Translations under genes and position numbers: made by a program
Part shown: one piece after another, positions 44,896 through 54,862 of the stretch
How positions within the stretch are numbered: the first letter of the stretch is position 1
Layout: every line of letters begins with the position of its first letter
The notes under the pieces: generated by a model
Databases searched by the model: none
What the model was told of the DNA's origin: nothing
The model's input: the letters and a program-made list of their open reading frames with translations, nothing else
NCBI RefSeq assembly: GCF_002949735.1
Contig: NZ_CP026681.1
Span: 1-64,000 of the forward strand
Direction of reading: 5' to 3'
Source of the DNA: Nostoc sp. 'Peltigera membranacea cyanobiont' N6
Lineage (GTDB): Bacteria; Cyanobacteriota; Cyanobacteriia; Cyanobacteriales; Nostocaceae
Length of the DNA stretch: 64,000 nt

Positions 44896-45897
44896 CTATC
44901 CACAAGCACCTTGAAACTCTCCGAGCATTTTGACTTCTGGCTCTAAATTAATAGACCAACGTTCTTGTACCTGATGTTGAATGTGGCGAATAAGACAGAA
45001 GATGTCACTAGCTTTTGCCCCACCCCGATTAACGATGAAATTAGCATGGAGTAGTGCTACTTGCGCTCCACCAATTTGGTAGCCTTTGAGGCCAGTTTGT
45101 TCAATTAACCAGCCAGCACTGTAAGGTTTGGGATTGCGGAACACACTCCCACAACTGGGGAAGTTGTATGGTTGGGTACTTAACCGATGCTTTTTGTGTT
45201 CTTTGGTGATTGCCACAACTTTTGCTGGGTCTGCACCTGGCGCGAGTTGTAAGGTGGCTTGGGTGACTATGCGATCGCCACCTTGCAATAATGAAGTCCG
45301 GTAGTTATAACCTAACTGTTCCGGGGTAAGAGTCTCCAGCGTCCCATCGGGTGAAAGTACCTCGGCACTAACTAACATATCTGCGATACAGCTATTATGT
45401 GCCCCTGCATTCATCACCACAGCACCACCGGCTGTTCCGGGGATACCAACAGCCCACTCCAATCCTTGCCACCCTAATTCTGCTGCCGCCCATGCCAAGC
45501 TAGGAATTGATTCTCCGGCAGCAACGGTTAATTGACCGGTTTGGGGGTCGAAGTTGTTGAAGCGGAGATGACGAGTCGCAATGACTAAGCCTGATATACC
45601 ACCATCGCTTACCAGGAGGTTAGAACCGGCTCCCAGTGTTGTCACCTTTAAATCACGTTCTTTTGCGTATTTCAGACTGGCTTGCAGTGCTTCTAAGTTT
45701 CGGGGAGCAACATACAAATCAGCTGCTCCTCCAACCCTATAGGAAGTAAACGCTGACAAGCAAGCCTGGGACTTGATCGCACAATCAGTATTTGGTAAGT
45801 AAATTACTTCACTATCCACCGAATTAGCCGTTTGATGTTTCTTTGTATTCAAAGCAGAAACTGTGCAGACGTTTCCAACTGCCTGGGAAATGGTCAT
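44896..45897 (-). CDS. murB: UDP-N-acetylenolpyruvoylglucosamine reductase
   Basis: 333 residues, FAD enzyme that makes UDP-MurNAc. FTSYRVGGAADLYV, LGAGSNLLVSDGG, GIPGTAGGAVVMNAG, YRTS and FPSCGSVFRNP are all present (type I/II MurB; Ser in CGSVFRNP is the proton donor). Lies 126 bp after murC on the same strand, a common murC-murB pair. Confidence 0.97.
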   Translation of the reverse strand: MTISQAVGNVCTVSALNTKKHQTANSVDSEVIYLPNTDCAIKSQACLSAFTSYRVGGAADLYVAPRNLEALQASLKYAKERDLKVTTLGAGSNLLVSDGGISGLVIATRHLRFNNFDPQTGQLTVAAGESIPSLAWAAAELGWQGLEWAVGIPGTAGGAVVMNAGAHNSCIADMLVSAEVLSPDGTLETLTPEQLGYNYRTSLLQGGDRIVTQATLQLAPGADPAKVVAITKEHKKHRLSTQPYNFPSCGSVFRNPKPYSAGWLIEQTGLKGYQIGGAQVALLHANFIVNRGGAKASDIFCLIRHIQHQVQERWSINLEPEVKMLGEFQGACG

Positions 45898-46023
45898 CTT
45901 TACTTTGTATGGGTAAAATTTTTACAATTAATTTACCGCAAAGATACGGTAATAGAATTCACAAACGGAACCGTTGCTAGACGGGCGCTTTGCTCAGAAA
46001 TGAAGTCTTTGCAAAGTCTCCAC

Positions 46024-47469
46024 TTAAGATGTGGCTTTAGCTGGTTCGCAAAGTGCGGTAATTATTTCAGGAATCACCTGATTCAAGTTTCCAGCCCCTA
46101 AAAACAGCGCTAAGTCTCCTGGGCGTAATGTTTTTAACAAGCACTCATGCACTGAGGGTAAAGTTGGTTGATAAACTACCTGCGAATGGTGTTTAGCAAT
46201 TTCTGCCGCTAAATCTTCACCAGTAATTTGCCCTAAATTGGGTTCGCCTGCACTGTAAATATCAGTCAGCACAACCAAATCAGCATGGGTAAAGGACTCG
46301 GAAAATTCTTTTAAAAAGGTCAGTGTCCGACTATAGCGATGGGGCTGGAAGATCGCAACCACTCTTTGCCCTGGTCTTGCCTGTAAACGGGCTGCGGCGA
46401 GAGTAACGCGAATTTCACTAGGATGATGAGCATAGTCATCAATGAAGGTAATACCATCAACTTCACCCCGGAGTTCAAAGCGTCGTCTTGCTCCTTCAAA
46501 GGTGGCGATACCTTTAGCGATCGCTCCAAATTCTAAGCCCAAAACGCGACCAACAGCAACTGCTGCCAGAGCATTGCTGAGATTATGCCGACTGAGCAGC
46601 CGCAACTTTAACACGCCCAAGGCTTTGCCTTTTTCCCAAACTAGAGCGGTGGTGCCATCAGCCCGATAATCAATATTCGTGACGGTGTAGTCAGCGTCAG
46701 TATCTGAGTGTAAACTGTAGCTGATTGTGGGTTGTAAGCGATCGCGCACTGTTGCACAGTCAATACTACCGATTAAAGTTTTGCAACCCTTAGCAAATGT
46801 CTGGAAGGTGTCAATGACTTCTTCTAATGTATCGTAATGGTCAGGATGATCGAGTTCAATATTGGTGATGATGCCAATTTCTGGAGCGTGTTTTACCAAA
46901 GAACCATCAGATTCATCTGCTTCGGCTACCAAATATTTGCTTTCTCCCAATCGAGCATTACCTTCCCAAGCATTGACTTCGCCACCAACTAAAATCGTTG
47001 GGTCTAGACCTGCTTCCAGCAGCATATAACCAATCATGCTACTAGTTGTAGTTTTGCCGTGTGTTCCTGCTACTGCAATACTGTAGTAATCGGCAATTAA
47101 AGCGGCTAGTACATCTGAACGATGCAAAACTGGGCAACCTAATTCTAGCGCTGCTTTGTATTCTAAATTATTAGTGTTAATTGCTGTTGAACAAATGACT
47201 TGAGGTAGTTTTGACTTAGTATCAGCAGTTAATTGTTCTTGTGAATTTAATACTTGAGGGCGAAAGAATTCGAGATTGCTTGCCTCTTGTCTACCAAAAA
47301 TATGAGCGCCGATAGATTCCAATTTGTGCGTAATATGGTTTGGACGAAGATCCGAACCTGATACTGGAAATTGACGCTTGGCGAGAACGTATGCCAGAGC
47401 AGACATACCTATGCCGCCGATGCCAATAAAATGAAATGGTCTACCACTAAAATCTACAGAATTAGTCAT
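46024..47469 (-). CDS. murC: UDP-N-acetylmuramate-L-alanine ligase
   Basis: 481 residues. FIGIGGIGMSALA (N-terminal Rossmann), GTHGKTTTSSMIGYML (P-loop), DESDGSL and the C-terminal domain with DDYAHHPSEI and FQPHRYSRT are all present. It adds L-Ala to UDP-MurNAc. Confidence 0.98.
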   Translation of the reverse strand: MTNSVDFSGRPFHFIGIGGIGMSALAYVLAKRQFPVSGSDLRPNHITHKLESIGAHIFGRQEASNLEFFRPQVLNSQEQLTADTKSKLPQVICSTAINTNNLEYKAALELGCPVLHRSDVLAALIADYYSIAVAGTHGKTTTSSMIGYMLLEAGLDPTILVGGEVNAWEGNARLGESKYLVAEADESDGSLVKHAPEIGIITNIELDHPDHYDTLEEVIDTFQTFAKGCKTLIGSIDCATVRDRLQPTISYSLHSDTDADYTVTNIDYRADGTTALVWEKGKALGVLKLRLLSRHNLSNALAAVAVGRVLGLEFGAIAKGIATFEGARRRFELRGEVDGITFIDDYAHHPSEIRVTLAAARLQARPGQRVVAIFQPHRYSRTLTFLKEFSESFTHADLVVLTDIYSAGEPNLGQITGEDLAAEIAKHHSQVVYQPTLPSVHECLLKTLRPGDLALFLGAGNLNQVIPEIITALCEPAKATS

Positions 47470-47871
47470 TTATTGCTCCTCTTACACCACACCACACCAT
47501 AATCACAAATGACACGCGTATCATAACAGGAATTTGATTTTTACTGTAACTACTCCTATATCGTGTTTATCTTTAATGGCCAGATGTTCTTTCTACTCTG
47601 GTTTTGCGCGTTCAGAATGATTTTACCTTGGTTGGAGGTTTTTACTATTTCTGAACTGTTGTTAAGATTATTCTGAAAATTTTGGCTACATCGGGAAAGA
47701 AATTCTTGTAATGTCAAATACATATTTTGTCTACCTTACTGGAATTGGCTACATAATACATTGTTTAGTGAAACTGATTTGAAATTGCATCAAGTTTAGC
47801 CGTGAATTGACTACAATAGTACATTGGTAATGAAACTATTTTTCAATTGCATAAAACCCAGGCATAACTGG

Positions 47872-48498
47872 ATGCAAAAACTAGCAATTTTTGGTGGCAC
47901 ATTCGATCCAATTCATTGGGGACACCTGCTCGTAGCCGAGACAGCAATGCAAGAAGTATCCCTTGAAAAGGTAATTTGGGTGCCATCCCTAAGTCCTCCT
48001 CACAAAGAAGCAGCTTTGTTTGAGCATCGCGTCAAAATGCTGCAATTAGCCATAGAAGAGAACCCAGCGTTTACTGTCTCACTAGTGGAGGCAAATCGCT
48101 CTGGGACTTCTTATGCCATTAACACCCTGATTGACTTATCTGCTTTTTACCCAAATACTCACTGGTACTGGATTGTGGGCTTGGATACTTTCCAAACCTT
48201 ACCTCGTTGGTACCGTGGACACGAACTAGCACAAATGTGTGATTGGTTAATCGCACCCCGACTGCTAGGTGGTGAGACTATAACTCAAAGCAAATTAATC
48301 TGCAAGCAAGTGGAGCAACAACTGAGAGAGCAGTCACACACCATTTACTGGCAACTCTTGAATATACCAATAGTCGGAGTTTCGTCAAGTCTAATTCGCA
48401 AATTGTGCCGCGAACGCCAGTCAATTCGTTATTTAGTCCCGGAATCGGTCAGATCATATATCACTAACAACAATTTCTACTCGAACAAATCTGAATAA
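47872..48498 (+). CDS. nadD: Nicotinate-nucleotide adenylyltransferase
   Basis: 208 residues from ATG 47872 (MQKLAIFGGTFDPIHWGHL). The nucleotidyltransferase motif GTFDPIHWGH and the C-terminal VSSSLIRK (SSTxIR-like) are present. It makes deamido-NAD in NAD synthesis. The open frame from 47824 adds 16 residues without homology. The 47470-47871 spacer shows no other gene. Confidence 0.92.
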   Translation: MQKLAIFGGTFDPIHWGHLLVAETAMQEVSLEKVIWVPSLSPPHKEAALFEHRVKMLQLAIEENPAFTVSLVEANRSGTSYAINTLIDLSAFYPNTHWYWIVGLDTFQTLPRWYRGHELAQMCDWLIAPRLLGGETITQSKLICKQVEQQLREQSHTIYWQLLNIPIVGVSSSLIRKLCRERQSIRYLVPESVRSYITNNNFYSNKSE

Positions 48499-48614
48499 AT
48501 TATGTGTTTTTTTATTGATCTAACACTTTATGGTTATAAGTGCCCCCCCCCTTTGCGATATGATTGGGGTCAACGATATCAACATATAAGCATAAATACA
48601 GAGGGCAAGACACT

Positions 48615-49628
48615 GTGATTAGAGTTGCAATCAACGGTTTCGGGCGGATTGGACGTAACTTTGCGCGTTGCTGGGTGGGTAGAGAGAATAGCCAAATCGA
48701 TCTTGTCGCTATTAATGACACGTCAGACCCTAGAACCAATGCTCACCTGCTGAAGTATGATTCGATGCTAGGCAAGATCAAAGGTGCTGAGATTAGTGCC
48801 GATGATAACTCTATCATCGTGAACGGTAAGACCATTAAATGCGTATCCGATCGCAACCCAGAAAAGTTGCCCTGGAGAGATTGGGGAATTGACCTAATTA
48901 TCGAAGCAACAGGCGTATTTACTAGCAAAGAAGGAGCGCTGAAGCATGTGAATGCTGGAGCCAAGAAAGTTCTGATTACCGCTCCTGGTAAAAACGAGGA
49001 TGGCACTTTTGTGATTGGTGTGAATCATCATGATTATGACCACAATATACACAACATTATCAGTAACGCTAGCTGTACTACCAACTGCTTGGCACCTATT
49101 GCCAAGGTGTTGAACGATAAGTTCGGCATCATTAAAGGTACGATGACCACCACCCACAGCTATACAGGCGACCAGCGTTTGCTAGACGCTTCTCACCGGG
49201 ATTTGCGACGGGCGAGGGCCGCAGCGATAAACATTGTACCCACCTCTACTGGTGCAGCAAAAGCAGTGGCGCTGGTTATCCCAGAGTTGAAAGGCAAGCT
49301 TAATGGCGTTGCCTTGCGCGTACCAACCCCGAACGTCTCAATGGTAGATTTCGTAGTTCAGGTTGAAAAGCGTACTATTACTGAAGAAGTTAACCAAGCT
49401 CTCAAAGATGCTGCTGAGGGCCCACTTAAAGGCATTTTGGACTATAGCGAACTAGAACTAGTATCTTCCGATTATCAAGGTTGTGATGCTTCTTCGATTG
49501 TCGATGCGAACTTGACTTTTGTGTTGGGTAATGACTTGGTAAAAGTTATGGCGTGGTATGACAACGAGTGGGGTTACAGCCAACGAGTTTTGGATTTGGC
49601 AGAATTGGTAGCCGAGAAGTGGCAATAA
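48615..49628 (+). CDS. gap2: Glyceraldehyde-3-phosphate dehydrogenase, Gap2 type
   Basis: 337 residues from GTG 48615 (VIRVAINGFGRIGRN). Catalytic Cys in SNASCTTNCLAP, and NDTSDPRTNAHLLKYDSMLG, which fits the NADP-accepting Gap2 form used in the Calvin cycle and gluconeogenesis. An open frame upstream to 48564 is not part of it. A run of nine C lies at 48543-48551 in the leader. TTAGTCA heptamers begin right after the TAA stop. Confidence 0.96.
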   Translation: MIRVAINGFGRIGRNFARCWVGRENSQIDLVAINDTSDPRTNAHLLKYDSMLGKIKGAEISADDNSIIVNGKTIKCVSDRNPEKLPWRDWGIDLIIEATGVFTSKEGALKHVNAGAKKVLITAPGKNEDGTFVIGVNHHDYDHNIHNIISNASCTTNCLAPIAKVLNDKFGIIKGTMTTTHSYTGDQRLLDASHRDLRRARAAAINIVPTSTGAAKAVALVIPELKGKLNGVALRVPTPNVSMVDFVVQVEKRTITEEVNQALKDAAEGPLKGILDYSELELVSSDYQGCDASSIVDANLTFVLGNDLVKVMAWYDNEWGYSQRVLDLAELVAEKWQ

Positions 49629-49660
49629 TTAGTCATTAGTCATTGGTCATTGGTCATTGG
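49629..49660. repeat. TTAGTCA/TTGGTCA heptamer array
   Basis: Begins at the base after the gap2 stop and lies between gap2 and the converging thiL gene. Confidence 0.92.
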
Positions 49661-49675
49661 AAAAATGACAAAAGA

Positions 49676-50719
49676 CTATTGAGCAAAGTGTTGAAATCCC
49701 TGGCTAAGGCTCAGAACTTGGTCAGGGAATTTTTTTTGTTCATCGTGCAATAGTACTGTTGATCCTGATGTAATGCTGCCTACGATCGCAGCACCTTGAC
49801 CAAGATGTTGTACTAATGCTAATGCTGACTCTTGTGGTAAGCAAAGCACTAATTCAAAGTCTTCGCCACCGTATAGAGCATAAGCTAGTGTTTGCTCTGG
49901 TGTCAGCCAATCCTCAAAAGGTGCTGGCATAGAAATTTGTCTGCGTTCTAAGACAGCGCCAACACCACTGGCGCGGCAAATTTGAATAATTGCATCTGCC
50001 AAACCATCGCTGCTATCCATACCGGCAATGAGGAGTCGAGAGTTAGGAGTTAAGATTTCCCAGAGGATTGGTAACACATCTAATCGTGGCTGTGGGCGCT
50101 GGTGTGAGCGGATTAGAGCCATGCGTTCTGTATCTTTGAGGTCTTGTCCTAATTCGGGGTGTAAGAGCAGTTCTAAGCCAGCGTGGGAAGCTCCATGAAT
50201 GCCTGTAACAACGATCGCATCTCCCGCTACAGCAGCAGAACGGCGGATAATTTGACTGGGGTTAACTTGACCAAAAGCGGTAATTGCCAAAGTTGTCACA
50301 GGCGATCGCACCACATCACCCCCAACAATTGGGGTATTGTATTTTTGCAGGCATTCTGTCATTCCCTGGTACAATCGCTCAACCCAACTTACCCTAAGTT
50401 CACCAGGTAGTCCCAACCCGACAGTGATTCCCAATGGGGAAGCGCCCATTGCTGCTAAATCTGATAAATTGGCAGCAGCAGCTCGCCAACCAGCATCTTC
50501 TGGGGAAGTGGTGAGGTTGCTAAAATGTACGCCATCAACCAGCACATCTGTAGTCACTACTAAAGGTTGTCCTGATGCAGTCTCAAGTACTGCTGCATCA
50601 TCGCCGATAATTTCTGGAGGACAGAAGCGCTGTAATCTTTCTAAAAGTCCTTGTTCGCCAATATCTTTTACTTGTTGAGAAGATAATTCACTATTCACAA
50701 TCGGTTTTCCGTGTTGCAA
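49676..50719 (-). CDS. thiL: Thiamine-monophosphate kinase
   Basis: 347 residues. IGDDAAVLE, TTDVLVDGVHF, LSDLAAMGASP, GGDVVRSP and AGMDSSDGLADA are the Mg-ATP and substrate motifs of ThiL, which makes thiamine pyrophosphate. Its TAG stop also lies at the edge of TTAGTC-type repeats. Confidence 0.96.
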   Translation of the reverse strand: MQHGKPIVNSELSSQQVKDIGEQGLLERLQRFCPPEIIGDDAAVLETASGQPLVVTTDVLVDGVHFSNLTTSPEDAGWRAAAANLSDLAAMGASPLGITVGLGLPGELRVSWVERLYQGMTECLQKYNTPIVGGDVVRSPVTTLAITAFGQVNPSQIIRRSAAVAGDAIVVTGIHGASHAGLELLLHPELGQDLKDTERMALIRSHQRPQPRLDVLPILWEILTPNSRLLIAGMDSSDGLADAIIQICRASGVGAVLERRQISMPAPFEDWLTPEQTLAYALYGGEDFELVLCLPQESALALVQHLGQGAAIVGSITSGSTVLLHDEQKKFPDQVLSLSQGFQHFAQ

Positions 50720-50813
50720 AATTACTAAGAAAACTGATGATTTGCTTTACTGTTTAATATAAGGGTATCGTCTAGGAGCCAGTTGGGATGGTAACAACAC
50801 CAGCAGTTAGGAG

Positions 50814-50833
50814 AGACGCGATTAATCGCGTCT
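50814..50833. repeat. Dispersed palindrome, copy 3
   Basis: AGACGCGATTAATCGCGTCT with left flank CAGTTAGGAG and right flank GTACAA, as in the copy inside the reading frame at 29088. Confidence 0.9.
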
Positions 50834-50875
50834 GTACAAGAAGGAATTCTTTTCTCCCTGCTCCCTGCCCTCTTC

Positions 50876-51982
50876 TTATGCAGCTTGCGGCTCAACCAGA
50901 TTATCTATTCCTTGAACGACTTTTGCCGATTCAATTTTGTCACCTGCTTTCAGTTTATCCAAAACTTCTCTGCCTTCGGTGAGATAGCCAAAAACGGCAT
51001 AACGACCATCCAATAGGTTGCGTCCGGCGGGGGTGAGTTCTGGGTCAAACAAAAAGAAGAAGAATTGTGATGAACCACCATTTACTTCACTTTCGGGACG
51101 AGCCATCACGACTGCACCAAAAGCAGAGAAAGGTAGAACTGGCATATCAACGTAACGACCAGCTTCTTCTAGAGTAATACCATAAGTAGGTGCTTTATCA
51201 CCTTGAACTAAGACTTCTAAGGGAATAGCGCGATATTTGCCCGTCTTGGGATCGATGTAACCCACGTCTTTCCCCGCAGGATCTCCAGTTTGCAGAAAGT
51301 AAGATTCTTCAGAACGGGTAAATTCTAAGTTATTATAAAAACCCTTCTGTACCAAATCGACAAAATTACCAGCAGTGATAGGGGCGCTATAACCATCTAC
51401 TACAACGGTCAAATCGCCTTTGTTGGTTTTGATTTCTACAGTGGCATGACCTTTAAGTTGTGGCAGGTTGCTGTACTGGGCAGGTACTTCAAAGGGGAAT
51501 TCTTTCACCATTGACTCTTCTATCTGAGTGACGAGATTCAGAAGTTTGCCTCTTTCTTGTAGAATTTGTTCTTTATCTTTGCTGTTCGCCAATTCTTCTA
51601 ATTTACCCACCCCAGATTTTAACTCGGTAATCCAAGCTTCAGCTTGGGGTTGGCGTTCTGCGGGAACGCTTGTTAAGATTTGGGAGGGTTTATCGAGAAT
51701 ACGGGATGCTTTGCTGATGTCCTTGGAAATAGCACCCCATCGCCGATTTGCTCGCAGTTGGGCTGAGATGTCCTCTAAACTGGCTTGTAGTTGCCGTACA
51801 GGTTTGTTATCTATCGGGAGTGCATACCGCAACAAAGCCTTGCCGTCGGTGATTGCGTTGCCGGCTGGCAGCGCGGCACTACTGGAGGGAGTCCACCCAG
51901 CTGTAGTTATGCCTAAAAATATTGTTACCAGCAGTATTGCCATTAGGCTGTTCTTCAGCCAGGATTTTAATAAGTTAAGCAT
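50876..51982 (-). CDS. Cyclophilin-type peptidyl-prolyl isomerase (CYP38/TLP40-like)
   Basis: 368 residues from ATG 51982. A signal or membrane segment (LMAILLVTIFLGITTAGW), a helical N-terminal domain (residues 40-170) and a C-terminal cyclophilin-like domain (VEIKTNKGDLTVVVDGYSAP; FVDLVQKGFYNNLEFTR; SQFFFFLFDPELTPAG). The layout matches thylakoid-lumen CYP38/TLP40, which helps photosystem II assembly. An alternative start 7 codons upstream is less likely. Confidence 0.88.
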   Translation of the reverse strand: MLNLLKSWLKNSLMAILLVTIFLGITTAGWTPSSSAALPAGNAITDGKALLRYALPIDNKPVRQLQASLEDISAQLRANRRWGAISKDISKASRILDKPSQILTSVPAERQPQAEAWITELKSGVGKLEELANSKDKEQILQERGKLLNLVTQIEESMVKEFPFEVPAQYSNLPQLKGHATVEIKTNKGDLTVVVDGYSAPITAGNFVDLVQKGFYNNLEFTRSEESYFLQTGDPAGKDVGYIDPKTGKYRAIPLEVLVQGDKAPTYGITLEEAGRYVDMPVLPFSAFGAVVMARPESEVNGGSSQFFFFLFDPELTPAGRNLLDGRYAVFGYLTEGREVLDKLKAGDKIESAKVVQGIDNLVEPQAA

Positions 51983-52172
51983 GGGATAACTCAAATGCAG
52001 CATTAATTTGTTGACTGGACGTAACCCATAAATAATCTTCCCACGTTAAGGGCTGAGTGGATCAGAGGTCTAGGGCAGGGGAACAAATGACAACTAACTA
52101 ATGACAAATGCCCAATGACGACTCTAGAAGGGTACAATAAATGCCGATTGTCTTCCAAAATTTGAAAGTTTC

Positions 52173-52730
52173 ATGATCTCCAGTAACGACTTTCGACCCG
52201 GTGTTTCAATTGTATTGGATGGGTCTGTATGGCGAGTGCTTGAATTCCTACACGTCAAGCCAGGTAAAGGTTCTGCCTTTGTCCGAACTAAGTTAAAAAA
52301 TGTCCAGAGTGGGAGCGTGATGGAAAAAACGTTCCGAGCTGGGGAAAGTGTGCCCCAAGCTACTCTAGAAAAAAGCACGATGCAGCATACCTATAAAGAG
52401 GGCGATGAGTTCGTCTTTATGGATATGGAAACCTACGAAGAAGGCAGATTGACTAAGGCACAAATTGGCGATCGCGTCAAATACCTGAAGGAAGGTATGG
52501 AAGCTGAAGTTATTAAGTGGGGCGACCAGGTGCTGGGAGTAGAATTGCCTAAATCTGTGGTTCTGGAAATTGTACAAACAGATCCAGGTTTAAAAGGTGA
52601 CACTGCTACCGGTGGCTCAAAACCAGCAACTCTGGAAACTGGTGCAATTGTGATGGTTCCTTTGTTTATTTCTCAAGGAGAACGCATCAAAGTTGATACC
52701 CAAGAAGATAAGTATATCAGCAGGGAATAA
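52173..52730 (+). CDS. efp: Elongation factor P
   Basis: 185 residues in three beta-barrel domains; KPGKGSAFVRTKLKN holds the tip residue (Lys32) that can be modified, and the C-terminal LFISQGERIKVDTQEDKYISR is the family signature. It relieves ribosome stalling at polyproline. Followed by accB 109 bp downstream, a common cyanobacterial order. Confidence 0.98.
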   Translation: MISSNDFRPGVSIVLDGSVWRVLEFLHVKPGKGSAFVRTKLKNVQSGSVMEKTFRAGESVPQATLEKSTMQHTYKEGDEFVFMDMETYEEGRLTKAQIGDRVKYLKEGMEAEVIKWGDQVLGVELPKSVVLEIVQTDPGLKGDTATGGSKPATLETGAIVMVPLFISQGERIKVDTQEDKYISRE

Positions 52731-52839
52731 CTTTCATCTCTACGGAGATGCTTGTTCCCGATTGAAATCCCTACATCAGGATTAAATCCCTGCCACACTT
52801 AAGATGCTAATTTACGGATAGGTCGAGGTAATAAAAACT

Positions 52840-53397
52840 GTGCCATTGGACTTTAATGAAATCCGCCAACTATTGGCAACTATCGCACAAACAGATATTG
52901 CAGAAGTCACGCTCAAAAGCGATGATTTTGAACTAACAGTCCGTAAGGCTGTAAGCGTCAGCAATCAGATGTTGTCGGTAGGTCAACCTACCTTCGGCGG
53001 TGTGGTAGGTTCGGGCTTGGCATCGGGTTCATCTGGAGGAAACCAGACGAACACGAGTCAGGTAACGGAGGTGTCCACATCTCGCGTGTTTGAGAATACT
53101 GGTAGTAGCACACAATTGCAGGTATCAGTAAATCCTCCCTCAACCATTGACCAGAGATTAGTGGAAGTGCCTTCCCCAATGGTGGGAACGTTTTATCGCG
53201 CTCCTGCACCTGGGGAAGCGGCATTTGTGGAAGTGGGCGATCGCATCCGCAAGGGTCAAACAGTCTGTATCATTGAAGCCATGAAGCTGATGAATGAAAT
53301 CGAAGCCGAAGTCTCTGGACAGGTGATGGAAATTCTTCTCCAAAATGGCGACGCTGTAGAATATGGTCAACCTTTGATGCGAATTAACCCCGATTAA
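52840..53397 (+). CDS. accB: Biotin carboxyl carrier protein of acetyl-CoA carboxylase
   Basis: 185 residues from GTG 52840. N-terminal dimer part, Ser/Gly/Asn-rich linker (about 50-105) and C-terminal biotinyl domain with VPSPMVGTFYRAPAPG and the biotin Lys in EAMKLMNEI. Linked to efp. Confidence 0.97.
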   Translation: MPLDFNEIRQLLATIAQTDIAEVTLKSDDFELTVRKAVSVSNQMLSVGQPTFGGVVGSGLASGSSGGNQTNTSQVTEVSTSRVFENTGSSTQLQVSVNPPSTIDQRLVEVPSPMVGTFYRAPAPGEAAFVEVGDRIRKGQTVCIIEAMKLMNEIEAEVSGQVMEILLQNGDAVEYGQPLMRINPD

Positions 53398-53472
53398 GTA
53401 TTAATCTATATATCAAATGAGTCATCTGAAATGAGTCATTGTTAAAACTTCAGTCCTTGCGGGTTAATCCTG

Positions 53473-53820
53473 ATGAAACAAACGTTGCCTTTACCGCCAG
53501 AAGTGGTGCAACAAGTAGCTGAATACTTCAGCCTGTTAAGTGAGCCGATGCGCTTGCGGCTGCTCCACTTATTACGGGATGAAGAAAAATGCGTGCAAGA
53601 GTTGGTAGAGGCAACACAGACTTCTCAGGCAAATGTGTCAAAACACCTGAAGGTAATGTGGCAAGCAGGTATCCTTAGCCGCCGCAGTGAAGGAACTTGC
53701 GCCTATTACCGGGTGGAAGATGAAATGATTTTTGATTTGTGTAATCGGGTTTGCGATCGCCTTGCCACAAGGTTAGAGGAGCAAGCCCGTAATTTTCGTG
53801 TATTAAATAGTAAACGGTAG
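53473..53820 (+). CDS. ArsR-family transcriptional regulator
   Basis: 115 residues with a winged helix-turn-helix (LLSEPMRLRLLHLL ... TSQANVSKHLKVM ... RRSEGTCAYYRV). The arsenic-site CxC in helix 3 is reduced to a single Cys (EKCVQEL) and no SmtB-type His/Asp site is visible, so metal sensing is doubtful. Target unknown. The TAG stop is followed directly by GTCATTT-type heptamers. Confidence 0.88.
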   Translation: MKQTLPLPPEVVQQVAEYFSLLSEPMRLRLLHLLRDEEKCVQELVEATQTSQANVSKHLKVMWQAGILSRRSEGTCAYYRVEDEMIFDLCNRVCDRLATRLEEQARNFRVLNSKR

Positions 53821-53884
53821 GTCAGTTGTCATTTGTCTTTTGTCATTTGTGAAAAACTAATGACCAATGACCAATGACTAATGA
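53821..53884. repeat. Heptamer arrays between two converging genes
   Basis: Units TTGTCAT on one side and TGACCAA/TGACTAA on the other; the arrays reach both stop codons (arsR-type gene and GerMN gene). Confidence 0.88.
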
Positions 53885-54508
53885 CTAAAGCTGATAATTT
53901 TTATCAAAACTTTCACGAGTTAGTGGCTGTTCTAACTCTAAACCTTCACCACCTAAAACATCTAATGGTTTGCCGTTCACGTCAATGTACACCTTGGCTT
54001 TGGGATTTAAAGTTGTCGCAGTATAAACAACTTGTCCCACGCGACCCATCATTGATGTGCTACCGCCACCACTGGTAAAATCTTCTGATAAATTAACGTG
54101 AACTTCGTTATTTTCTGATTTCAGCCCCAAAAGTTTGGTTCCTTTGGGGATAGTTGTGGAACCAGTCGCTTCTGTTGTTGGCCCTGCTAACAAACTTTGG
54201 AAAGCGGCTTCTAAAGGCTGGTTGGCTCGTATAGAAGCGACTTTAACAGGCTGGGGAACTAAAGCAACACTTTTGTCTTTTGGTGTGAGCCAATAAACAT
54301 TGGGGGTTTTTTCATTAGCAACTGGCTGCCTAGTTGATGGCTGTGCTGGTTGAACGATGCGCTCAGAGGGGTTTGGCGGTGTGGGAGTATTGCTGGAGTG
54401 GGAAGTAAACCAAGCCACACCGCCACCCACCGCTACAACCACTGCTGAGACGGCGGCAATTGCGCCTGAAGAAATACGATTAGATCCTTGTTGGTCTTTC
54501 ATGTTCAA
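53885..54508 (-). CDS. GerMN-domain membrane-anchored protein
   Basis: 207 residues: a transmembrane segment (about 14-34, AIAAVSAVVVAVGGGVAWF), a Pro/Thr-rich linker and a GerMN domain (ASIRANQPLEAAFQSLLAGP ... VHVNLSEDF ... VYIDVNGKPLDV). GerMN domains occur in envelope and lipoproteins and probably bind ligands or peptidoglycan. The stop codon TAG is part of a TTAGTCA repeat unit. Confidence 0.87.
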   Translation of the reverse strand: MNMKDQQGSNRISSGAIAAVSAVVVAVGGGVAWFTSHSSNTPTPPNPSERIVQPAQPSTRQPVANEKTPNVYWLTPKDKSVALVPQPVKVASIRANQPLEAAFQSLLAGPTTEATGSTTIPKGTKLLGLKSENNEVHVNLSEDFTSGGGSTSMMGRVGQVVYTATTLNPKAKVYIDVNGKPLDVLGGEGLELEQPLTRESFDKNYQL

Positions 54509-54862
54509 AACCTTCCTAACTGAGGGCTGATATGGTAGTTATGTGAGGAGCAGCCTGGTTAACGACGATACTTATAAGTTTAGAGTTTCCACAACTCAGA
54601 GGAGACTTACTTTATGCCTCTTAATTCTGCAAGTCCCTAATTCAATTTTAGAATTTTTATTTCTAATCCGTCACCTACCAAATTATGTAAATCTCATTCT
54701 TTCTGGAGATGATTGAAGATTAAATTTACAACGCAGAGGATAACGCAAAGGAACGCGGAGTATTTCTCACAAAAGTCCTGAGTGCTTAGTGAAGAACCCT
54801 CTGCGAACCTCTGCCTAAACCTTTGCGCCCCTACCCTGCGGGAAAGCAAAGCGCCTATGCGT

